Of a stretch of 64,000 nt of DNA, positions 43,901 through 55,900 are shown in pieces (the stretch's first letter is position 1; every line of letters begins with the position of its first letter). The notes beneath the pieces were generated by a model. That model was not told the origin of the DNA, searched no databases, and worked only from the letters and a program-made list of their open reading frames with translations. The translations under genes were made by a program, and so were the position numbers. The DNA lies in NCBI RefSeq assembly GCF_019393635.1, contig NC_057863.1:623790791-623854790 (forward strand). The letters are read 5' to 3'. This DNA is from Dromiciops gliroides (Eukaryota > Chordata > Mammalia > Microbiotheria > Microbiotheriidae).

Positions 43901-46900
43901 GAAGCCAATAATAATGCAGTTTAGAATGTTGATAGTATGGAGGGGAATAATGTGAAGTAGGGTAGAAAGGTATTACAGCCTCTGAGGTTGCCTAGTCAAC
44001 CCTCTCAGCTAGAGGCCTTCTTAGCTGAGAACCCCAGTCAGGGTAGTTTGAGACAGTGCCAGGCAGAGGAGTTTGCATTTATGCCATGGACCAGAAAGAG
44101 GCACTGAAACCTTTGGGGCGTGACAGTGTGTATGGGTCAGACTTGTGCATTAGGAAGGTGATTTTGACAGCTGCATGAAGGATGACTGGGAAAGGGGAAA
44201 GACTGGAAAGGCGACCTTTCAACAGGCAATTGCAGGGCTTGGGCTGAGACCCGTTGGCAAGTTTGGGTGGGTTACCCTTAGAATGACAGACAGTTAAAGC
44301 CTCTTGGGCTGCCTTCCTTTCATTGGCTCCAATTTGTAAGAAAATGAATGAACTAATCTGAGTAAACCTTTTTCTTGTTCCCTTAGCATGAGTAAGGTCA
44401 TGCAGTACCAAGGCTGTCGTAGCCACATTAAGGACCGCAGCAAAGTGACTGAACTGGAGGACAAGTTCGATTTGCTGGTTGATTCCAACGATGTTATTCT
44501 TGAAAGAGTGGTGAGTAATGTGGCCTGATGATGCTCCTGTAGTTGGTAAAGGAAGCTCTCCCCACCCATGGGTGCTTATGTCTATGGTGAAGCCTACTTA
44601 CAAAGTCCTTTACAGACATCCTGCCTCAACAGCTCTCTGAGGTTCCACACGTATTGTCTTCATTTTCCTCTTGGCAGAAACTGAAGCTCAATGACTTGTC
44701 TCTATGTTATACAACTGGCATAATTTCCAACCCAGGTCTCTCTTTTTTTTTTAATTTTAAAAGTATTTTATTATTTTCCAGTTACATGTAGAGATAGTTT
44801 TCAACATTTGTTTTTATAAGATTTCTAGTTTCACATTTTTCTCCTGCCCTCACCAAGACAGCAAGTAATCTGATATAGGTTATAGATACATAATAACATT
44901 AAACATATTTCTGCATTAGTCTTACTGTGAAAGAAGAATCAGAGCAAAAAGGAAAAACCTCAAAAAAGAAAAACAACAGCACCAAAAACAAAAGAAATAG
45001 TATGGTTCAATCTGCATCCATATTCCACAGTTCTTTTTTTTTCCTGGATTTGGAGAGCCTTTTCCATCCTGAGTCCTTTGGAACTATCTTGGACCATTGT
45101 ATTGCTGAGAAGAATCAAGTCTGTCACAGTTGATCAACATATAATGTAGATGATACTGTGTACAATGTTCTTCTGGTTCTGCTCATCTCACTCATCATCA
45201 GTTCACTAAAATCTTTCCAGGTTTCTCTGAAATCTGCCTGCTCATCATTTCTTACAGCACAATAGAATTCCATTACATTCATATACCACAACTTGTTCAG
45301 CCATTCCTCAGTTGATGGGCAGCCCCTCAATTTCCAATTCCTTGCCACCACAAAAAGAGCAGCTATAAATATTTTTGTACATGTGGGTTTTCTTTCCCTT
45401 TTTATGATCTCTTTGGAAAAAGACCCATAGTGGTGTTGCTGGGTCAAAGGGTATGCACAGCTTTATAGCTCTTTGGGCATAATTCCAAATTGCTCTCCAG
45501 AATCAACCCAGGTCTCTTCTAACGCCAAGTTAGGAGGTCTTTTCCACCATACCACATGCCATCTCTCAGAGGTGAAGCAGAATTCTTAGTACATTAGAAA
45601 AACAAATGTGGTATTTCTCACTGGCAGTGCATATTTTCTTCCTTCTGGGCCCTGATTTCCTTGTTTCTAAGAAAGGGGGCCTCGTATATCCCTGTCTAAT
45701 TCTGAATCCTGTTGCCCTGTGGTGCTCTGAAGAATTACTTCTGGACTTATTTCAGCTTGACTCAGGAATCATTAGTGAGGACACAGCAGACAGCTCTGGA
45801 GGAGGGCTTAATAGTCATCTATGACTGTGACAACATATCTTGTCTTCTGTAAATCAGTCTCCTAAAACTTGAGGCAAATGACTTATTAGTTAAATATTAC
45901 TTCCCCTCATTACCTATCTTAGCCCCCTTTCGGGGCTAAGTCCTTGGGAAGTCTGTCTTCAGTAGGTGCTTCCACGTCACTCTCTTCTTAACTCTACAGA
46001 CTGACTTCCAATCTCATTATTCAACTGAAGCTACTCTCTCCAAAGGTACCAGTGGCCTTTCCTCAGCCCTCATCTTTCTTGACCCTTCTGCAGTATTCCA
46101 AACTGCTTGATCACTCTCTTCTCCTTGAAGCATTCTTCTCTGATTTTTGCGGCACTGCTCTCGTTTTTCTCCTGCTACCTGATAGACCACTCCTCATTTG
46201 ATGGTCCTGATCCTTATGACTTTGAGTTACTCTTTAGAAGACTGTTCAGGCCCAAATTGAGCTTGTCTTTTTGGATTAATTAGGAACTGGGAAATAGGCA
46301 TTTGCATAATTTGGCCTCTGATCACTGCCTGGAACCTCTTCTTTCCCTTCATTTTCATTCATTGTGTACTTTACTTATCTTTGTATTTTACCTCCTGCAA
46401 GACCACAAATTCCTTTAGGAAAGAAATTGTTGTTTTCAATCTGTGTGTCTCCAGTGCCTTGCAAGCAGTAGGTGCTTAATCTTGCTGAATTGAAACTCAC
46501 CCTTTATAAAATTTGAAAGATGGATGAGATTTTTACAGTGCTTAATGATTAAATTATCACCTCTCTGCAGGTGATTCTTTTGTGTAGTTGTAACCTCTCT
46601 CCATCTGCTTATTGGATATCTTAGACTAGATGTAAACATCTCAAACTCAGTGGCCAAAACTTAATTTACTATATTTCCCCCCAAACCTTCTACTCTTCCT
46701 AAATTCCCAGTTACCATTGAGAATACCACCATCCTCCTAGTTTCCTCAGATTGGAAACTTAGGTACCATGCTCATCTCCTCACTTTCCTTCAGCTCCCCC
46801 ATATCTGATGTGTTGATTTTACCTTCAAGACATTTCCCCTCTGACACTCCCACCACTTGGTGCAGGCCCTTATCACCTCCTGTCTACATTATTGCAGTAG

Positions 46901-49900
46901 CTTCAAGCCCATCCACTCAGCTGTCAGATCGATCTTTCTAAAGCACAGGCCTGACCATGTCACTACCTCCCTGTTCAGTCAACTCCAGTGACTCCTTCTT
47001 ACCTCTGGGATCAAATGTAAAGTAATTTGTTTGGTATTCAGTTCCCTTCACAACCTGGCTGCTTCCTGCCTTTCTGGTCTTTGTATGCTGTCTTCTTCTC
47101 CATGTGTTCTACGGACCACTGACACCGGCCTCCTTGCTGTTCCTCACACAGGACAATCTACCTCCTAACTTCTTGGGGGGCAGGGGCTGCCTCCATGCAT
47201 GGAAAACTCTGCCATCACCCCACCTCCAGGCTTCCCTGGCTTCCTTCAGGTCTCAGCTAAAGCCCCCACTTCTGCAAGAAGCCTTTCCCAGTCCTCCATA
47301 GTCTTAGTGCCTTTCCTCAGCGATGACCCCAGGTTAGCTGGCACAGAGCTTGTCAGGTGTTGGCATGTTGTCTCCCCGTTAGACAGTGAGTTTCTTGGGA
47401 GCAGGGACTGGTTTTTGCCCTTTGTATTGCCAGCACTTTTTAGCAGAGTGCTTGGCACACAGCAAGTATTCCATAAATGCTCCCTGACATACCTTATAAC
47501 CTGTCTACTTTTGTTTCTTGACTTTAGGGTATTCTCTTAGACGAAGCATCAGGAGTAAATAAGAATCAGCAGCCTATCCTCCCTGCGGGAATGCAGGTCC
47601 CCAAGACAATAGTGTCCAGCTGGAATCGTAAGGTGAGGATTCCTCCTTAACTGGTCTGCTCTGATCCTGGTTAACTATAATGCATCATTTAAACTATAGA
47701 ATGAGCTTGTGATCATTAGAATTTCAGTCCTGGTTTTGTGCTTCATCATAGCTGCCTGATCCTTATGGATTTCATTCTTTAAATATGTCTTCATTGATGG
47801 CAAAGTTATGACAGCAGTTGGAATATTGTTCTGCTAGTTCATTTAATGGAGCAGACCTTTTGTAAGGGACATTAGTGTAGATGAAGTTGAAGATTTCTCT
47901 TTTTCCTTAGGCAGGAGAGTATAACAAGAAAAAAAAGTCTGAAACTTTCCGACTGCTTCATGCCAAGAACATCGTTCGACCTCAGCTGAAGTTTCGAGAA
48001 AAAGTGGATAATTCCAACACACCTTTTGTCCCCAAAATCTTCATCAAGCCCAATGCTCAGAAACCTCTGGCTCAGGGTGAGTTGTCTCAGTCAGCTTTTC
48101 TTTCACTCTGGGGTTAATAAAAACACCGATTATGAACCATAAAACCATCCTGCTTCTGGCTTCTTTATCTCATGAAGTCTCAGTTCCTTCAGAAATACAA
48201 AATGTTAGAATTTTAAGTGTTGATCTTACATGTATAAAATCAGGTTTTTTCTGCTTTGGTCTCCAGCACTCACCAAAGAGAGACGTGAGCGACAAGAACG
48301 CCCTGAGGATTTGGATGTGCCACCTGCCTTAGCAGATTTTCTCTATCAGCAGAGAACTCAGCAGATTGAGCAGGATATGTAAGAGACTTGTAGCTGCTGG
48401 GGCGTGGGGAAGGGTGGTATAAAATTTAGCACAAGATGGACTCTTAGTTCCCATTTAGTTGAAATATTTCTCTACTGAATACTTGCACAGAAAGTTATAT
48501 GCTCACACAGACTTACTTAGGCTCTATATCAAAAGGCTCATTGAGAATTCTCAACCTATCAGTTGGTCATGTGCCTAGATATCCAGAGTAATACTTGGTC
48601 CCTCCGCCTTATATCATCAGGCAGATGGTTTGATATTCCAAACCTAGCCCCTAGGCCAGAGGCCAAAGAGGAAGTATTCTTTAAAAACTCACACGGCCTC
48701 TAACAGGATACTTTACAGGCCCTTGATAAATATTTTACTATTTGTTTTTTGGTTTGGGGTATGAATTTTCACTTTACTTTTAAAAATAGTCTATCTGATG
48801 TTATGTGTATAACTACAATAGTAACCTCTCAGTAACTCCTGGTCTGTCCTCTTCTGAGCCCTGTAGTTTTACATTCACATATTCCTACACATTTTGTACC
48901 GATTTGTAATCATGGTGTGTAGGCTTCCTCTCGTCCTGCTTTATTTCATCTGTACTCCATTATATCTGCCTTTTCCATATTTCTTTATTTTTCTCACACT
49001 CCTCTTTCTTAATGGGATCATTCTCTGGTTCTCTAGTGTGAAAAGTGAGCACTCTGGGGGTCTGGCAGATCCTTCCAAGCAGTCATGAACCTGGTGACCA
49101 TTAGGGAAGGGCGAGCCAGACTGAGTATAGAGAGGATCGTCATTAGTTTGGCCACCAGGTGATTTTTTTCTAGCCACAGTAACTTACACAAACTATTTTT
49201 TTCTTTTTGTTAAGTAGTATTTATTTTTTTCCATATAAATGTTTTATTATTTTCCAGTTACATCTAGAGATACTTTTCAACATCTGTCTCCATAAGATTT
49301 CTAGTTTTAAATTTTCCTCCTCCCTCCCCCCTCCCCAAGACAGCAAGCAATCCAATATATGTTATATATGTACAATCACATTAAAGATATTTCTGCATTA
49401 GTCTTACTGTGAAAGAAGAATCAGCAAAAAGGAAAAACCTCAAAAAAGAAAAACAGCAACAACAAAACAATAGAAATAGTATGGTCTGATCTGCATCTAG
49501 ATTCCACAGTTCTTTTTATTTTTTTCTGGATTTGGAGAACATTTTCCATCATGAGTCCTTTGGAACTGTCTTGAACCATTGTATTGCTGAGAAGAATCAA
49601 GTCTATCACAGTTGATCAACACATAATGTTGATACTGACTCACACAAACTATTACTAAGATATATAAGGGTTGTAATCTTTGTCAGTAGATGGAGAGCCC
49701 ACAATAACTGAATTAGAGATCCTTGAATTACAATACTAAAACAGCACTCTGCTATACTGCTACACCATGACTTGTTCCACCACTCCCTGCTTTTCAAGAT
49801 TTTTGCTATTAGAAATAATACCGTTTTTATGATTTCTAGAATATATGTATCATTTAAAAAATTATTTTCTTCTGGGCCCTTTGTTCTCTTTCCTTTTCCC

Positions 49901-52900
49901 TTTCCCCAAAGACTGCCATTTTTCCTTTGGCTGATTTTATTTCTCTTTCAATCCATCCAGGTTTGCTCATCCCTATCAGTATGAATTGGATCACTTTACA
50001 CCACCAGATGCAGTCCTTCAGAAGCCACAGATTCAGGTTAGTCACCAGCCATGTTCTAGAATGGTGCCCCTGTAGGAGAAGAATTAAAACCTACCAATAT
50101 TCATTGATTAATTCCCCTTTGTGTGCCTGATACTGTGATAAAGACAAAGCTAAGTGGTACCTGACTGTAAGGAGATCTTCTAGTAGGAGAGATAATGTGC
50201 AGATGGATGGGTATAGATGAGATACATTCTCAGGGTCTGGAATTACCATCAGGAAAGACTCCTACAGCAGGCAGTATCTCAGAGCAGGGGCCCCAAGAGG
50301 TCTTGGTGAGGAGGGAAAGCATTCCAGAGGTGGGGCCAGTCAGTGAGGTGTAGCAGGTAGCCAGTGAATTTGGGGGCTCGCTCTCTATCTCTTTATCCCT
50401 GTGGATAGATAGACACATAAACACACTATACACATGCGCACATAGGTCTAGATAGATCTGAGTGTCATCCATAAAGAGATGGTAATTGAAGCCATCGGAA
50501 CTGATGAAATTGCCAAGTGAGAGAATAGAGAAAAGAGGGCCCAGGGCAAAACCTTCTGCTACACCCCATGGGCATGACATGATAAAGACCCAGCAAAGGA
50601 GATGGAAGGAGAGGTTAAAAGGGAGAATCAAGAGAGAAGAGTATCATGAAAACCCAGAAAAGAGGGACCATGTAGGAGGAAAGAGTGCCTGCAGGTCAGA
50701 GGGAGGGGGGTTGAGTAACGGCCTTTAGAGTTGCCAGTTAAGAGATCATTGATAACTGCAGAAAGCAGTTTTATCTGAGCGATGAGATCAGAAGTCAGTT
50801 TGCAGGAATTGTAAAAGAGAACGAGAGAAGTGGAGGTACCAAGTGTACACAGCTTTTTCAAGAAGATTGGCTGAGGGGAAAAGAGATAAGACGATTGATG
50901 GGCACAATGGGATCTAGTGGGGTTTTAAGGACAAGGGATACCTGAGTGTCCGGTTGTGTTTATGGCTTATCTTAGGTTTGCTGGCTGTAAATGACAGCAT
51001 GCTTGAGCATGCTTGGGCAGTGTCTCCTGTTCATCACTTTGTTTTGACTTTGGGGAAGATGAAGATGATGAATCCCTTTTACTATTTGTAACAGTAGTTT
51101 CTTGGTCTAGATGCACAGATCTGTAGAAGAAACACCCTGCCATTTTGTATCCACCCTCGATCAACTTGTGGAACTCAGTGAAAAACTCCTGAGCTGTAAA
51201 GAATTCAGTGTAGATTTGGAGGTAATTTTTTTTTAACCCTTGATTTAAAATTTGCCATATTCTCTTATTTTACATACTGGGAAAGCAATTAAACTGTAAT
51301 TTCCATTTATTTTCTCATAAGGATAGGGTTTTCAAAAGTTCAAAAACTGGACTTGAGGTTCAATGGAATGAAACCCGGTGACGTCCTTTCCTCTGTGTCC
51401 CATCTCCTCTTTCTGTTGGTTTAGCACCACTCTTACAGGAGCTTTCTGGGCTTGACGTGCCTGCTGCAGATTTCCACCCGGACAGAGGACTTCATTATTG
51501 ACACCCTGGAACTTCGAAGTGACCTGTATATTCTCAATGAGAGCTTCACTGATCCAGCCATTGTAAAGGTCAGCTTAATGCTTTTGGACTGTCGTCATGT
51601 GATGGCTGAGAGAGTTGAGTTAAGCCGCCTCACCATTTCTTTTCCTACAGACTCAGTTAATGGGAAAGAGCTAATGCTCTGTTTCTGGCTAGAATAACAT
51701 GGGCTTGCTCTGTGTTTAGCTTTTTCTCTAAACACTTGATATGTATGTGGGGAAAAGGACATTGGCTTTGGGGTCAGAAGACTTGGGTGCCTATTCAGAT
51801 TTTGCTATTTATCACCTGCGTGACCTTGGACAAGTCACTGAACTAATCTCTCCAGGCCTTGATTTCTCTCTCTACAAAATGAGAGGGTCAAACTAGATGA
51901 CCTCTTAGCTTCTGGCTCTGATCCAGAACAGATGACATTTAACTGGTAGCCATTCAGAAGAATATTTGTTCAATTTCACAACTGACCAAGTACAAACAGT
52001 GGTAATCCATTGATTGTATCAATAATGTATGAAGCTAATAGATGGCTGTAGGCCAGTGAGCTTGCCCAAATTCTGATTATTTAAGATTTATTGAATAATA
52101 TCACAGAGATGCCCTTGTTTGGCCCTTTGATCATAAATATTGGGCAAAACATAAAGCAGACTCAAACTCACTAAAGATTTTCACTAACAATGACCCAGTG
52201 CAGAATCCTAGTTGCCACAGTAACTCACATAAACTACTACTAAACAACAGAGGTTGTGGAGTCTTCCAGATACTCATTTTTGTGAAGGGCAGTGTTGTCT
52301 GCACCAAGCCCCTCAGAACATTCTGGGAGAGAGAGAATGCATGCATGTGTGTGTGCAAAAAACGACACATAATGTTCTTATCAAAATTGCAAAATACAGA
52401 TTTAAAAACAATAATAAGCATTTTTCTTTTTAAATGTTTTCCCTTTTTGGGGGGGGGAGGCAATTGGGGTTAAGTGACTTGCCCAGGGTCACACAGCCCC
52501 TTTTTTTAATCAGTAAAACTCTTCCTCTCCTTTTTATCTTCCCACCCTCATTGCCCTACCCCCCCCCCAATAAAAAAAGAAAAACAAAACCCTTTTTAAA
52601 AAATGTATAGTCAAGCAAAACAAAATCCTGCAGTGACCGTGTCCAAAGAAAAATATCTTAGTCTGGACTCTGAATCCAGTACCTCTCTATCAGGAGGCTG
52701 GTAGTCTCTTTCCTCATGACTCCTCTGGAATTAGGATTAGTAATTGCCTGGATCAGAATTCCTAAGTTTTTCAAAGGTGTTTGTCTTTACAGTATTGTTT
52801 TTATATAAATTGTTCTTCAGGTTTTATTCACTTTCACTCTCCATTAAGTAATAAATATTAGTTTTCTAAAGTTTCTCTGAGAAATTATTTTTGTAATTAA

Positions 52901-55900
52901 TATCTTGGAGATTTAATCCTTACTCCTCCCCCCCCCCCCCAATTACAAAGTCTTTCTTGATAAAATAAAGTCAACTCGCCTTGGCCCTGGGTCAGGGCTA
53001 TAAACTTAGGAATCTTGATAAGATAAGAATGACTCTTCTAAATTCTTATTAGGGCAATGAAAATTTGGATAGTTTGGGAAAGGGACTGGAAGCAGGGATA
53101 CCAATTCAGAGACTCTTTGGGGTGAAGATTAATAGTTAACCCTAGGTTGTGGGGTGGTCTGCATCAGCCTTCATTTTAATATAGCTGACCTCAAAATTAA
53201 GTTGACCAATCAGAAGCAATTACTTCCCTCAATACCTTCTCTTCCAAGGGCATATAATCTATGACCCCACCACCATTAGGGGTTTGGTCTGAGTGAGATG
53301 GCCATAGACCTCATTTTACTGATAACCTGCTGGCCTTATTAATAAAAATGATTAAATTATCCAGAAACCATGTCTCTCATATTTTTAATCATCACATCTC
53401 CAAAAGTGTCTCTTATTATTTCTTACAGAACAATAATATTCCATTCCTATACCAAAACTTCTTCAGCTGTTTCCCAATCAATGGACACCCCTTCAGTTTC
53501 CACTTCTTTGCCCCCACTGCAAAAAGAGATGCTATAAATATTTTGGCAGTGTAGACATAGTAACGGTATTGCTGGGTCAAAGGGATGTAATAATTCCTGG
53601 GCTTAGTCCCCAAATTGCTTTCTGGAATGACTAGATCAGTTCACAGTTCCAACAACAGTACGTTGGTGTACCTGTTTTCCCACATCCCCTCCAGCATTTG
53701 TAATTTTCTTTTTCTGTAGTATTAGCTAATCTGATAGGTGTGAGGTGGTACTTCCCAATTGTTTTCATTTGTATTTCTCTAATTATTAATGACAGCATTT
53801 TTTTCATATGGCTATTGATAGTTTGGATCTATTTGAAATCTGCCTGTTCAGATGTCTTGAATCAATTGAGAAATGACTGTCATTCTTATAAATTTGAATC
53901 CATTCTCTATATATCTTAGAAATTAGACCTTTATTAGAGAAATCTACTATACTGGTTTTTTCCTCTTTACGTGTTTCTCTTCTAATTTTAGCTACATTGG
54001 TTTTGTTTGCACATTGCTGGTTATACTCCTTAATTGTGTGATTTCCTTCGTCCTATTCTCTTAGCACTTTTTCTTCTTTTTGTTTCACACTCCTTTTTTT
54101 TTTTTTTTTTGGTGGGGCAATGGGGGTTAAGTGACTTGCCCAGGGTCACACAGCTAGTAAGTGCCTAGTGTCTGAGGCCGGATTTGAACTCAGGTACTCC
54201 TGAATCCAGGGCTGGTGCTTTATCCACTGTGCCATCTAGCTGCCCCTCCCACTCCCTCTTTTAAAAGAAGTGATGAGAGACGAGTGTGCTCAGCTCCAGT
54301 GCTCTGGATCTGGTGTAATCTTCTCTGACCATCTTCTCTTTCCCTAACTGAGGCCAGTCACAGGTTCTTGTCCTAAAGTTCTCCTCCAGATCCACCCTCT
54401 TTAGTTAAAACTTAGGACTAATCCCTCCCTTAATCTATACTCTTCCCTTCTGTTTCCCTTTTGAGTAAAATATATTTCTTTACCCAACTCTATGTATTCT
54501 TATTTACTCTGACCAGTTCGTATGAAAGCAAGGTTCAAGTGAAGTCTCCTGTTTCCCATCTCCTCCTCATTTCTGTTAGTCTTCTGTTTGCATTCTCTGC
54601 TTAAGTAAGATAATTTTCCCCATTCTTTCTCTCTCTTTTTTTCTCCCCTCCTCTTCCCTGTGTTCTTCCCCTTCCTTCCCATTCTTTGTTTAAGGTTATT
54701 AAAACCTAACAAAACCATTCCCAAGCCCTCTGTCTTACTAGACTCTCACTATTATCCTTGATTATGATAGTTTTGGTGAGATATATGTATCATCTCCCTA
54801 TAGTAGAATGTAAATGGTTTTATCTTTGTTTAGTTCCTTATGATTGCTTACTCCTGTCTCTCTAGACTCCTTTATATTCTGAGTTTCTGCACAGGCTTGT
54901 CTTGTCATCAAGAATTCTTAGACCCCCCCCAAAAAAAAAAATTCAAAAAAAGAATGCTTAGAAATCCTCAGTTTCAATAAAGGTCTATTTTGTCCCCTTT
55001 AGGATTATATTCAATTTTTCTAGACAAGTTATTTTTGGTTATAAGTCTATCTTTTCCCTTCTGTAATATCATATTCCAGGCTCTCTTCTGCTAAATCTTG
55101 TATAATCCTAACTGTTGTTCCTCTGTACTTGAACTATACTTGTGACTACTCTGTTCTTTCTGGCCACTTGCAGTATTTTTTCTTTCACCCAGATGATCTG
55201 GATTTTAACTACAATGTTCCTGAGAGTTTTCATTTTGGGGTTTCTCTCAGGGGATGACCATGAGAGCCTTTCTATTTCTAGTTCTAAGATCAGTACTGTT
55301 TTATTGGAATATGATTATCCCTTTTTTTGGTCATGGATTTCTGGTAGTTCAGTGATTCTTAAATTATCCCTCTATAATCTATTTCCATCTCAGTTATTTT
55401 TGCAGTGAGATACTTTACTTATACTCCTCTTCCTTCTCCTTCTTCTCCTCCTCCTCCTTGTCCTCTTTTTTTTTTTTGCCAGTCTTTTGACTTTGTTTTA
55501 GTATTTTTTCTTTTCTCATTGAGTCACTATTTTTTGTTTGGTCCATTCTTATTTTCAGGGAGTTTGCTGCTTGGACATGGTTTTATAACTGTTGTGCTAA
55601 GCTGTTAATTCACTTTACAATTATTTTTTTTCCCATAGCTTTCATTCTTTTCCTATTTCTTCCTCTAACATTCTCATTTTATTTATAAAAACTTTTTTTT
55701 ACTCCTGCTTTTTCTCTTCCAGAAATTCCAGTTGAACTTCCCAGGGTGTGTTTTTCCATGAGACTTTGCTTGTGGATTTTTTTGGAGTCATTCTTTCCTT
55801 TTCTTTCTTTCTTTTTTTTTTTGGTGAGGCAATTGGGGTTAAGTGACTTGTCCAGGGTCACACAGCTAGTAAGTGTCAAGTGTCTGAGGCTGAATTTGAA

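Larger units (their letters stand above)
42976..47527 (+). other. EXOSC10: EXOSC10 introns 2 and 3 (around exon 44387-44510)
   Basis: Intron 2 contains an L2 remnant on the minus strand (about 43540-44290). Intron 3 contains a 5'-truncated L1 with target-site duplication (44742-45503) and a long L2 copy on the + strand (about 45940-47490) that ends just before exon 4. Confidence 0.75.
48379..51110 (+). other. EXOSC10: EXOSC10 introns 6 and 7 (around exon 49961-50036)
   Basis: Intron 6 has a short L1 3' insertion (49198-49641). Intron 7 has an L2 remnant (about 50090-50950, minus). The rest shows nothing recognised. Confidence 0.7.

Noticed and set aside
45124..45447. 107-codon minus-strand frame with a good protein-like sequence
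   Set aside because: It is the C-terminus of L1 ORF2 within the L1 insertion at 44742-45503.
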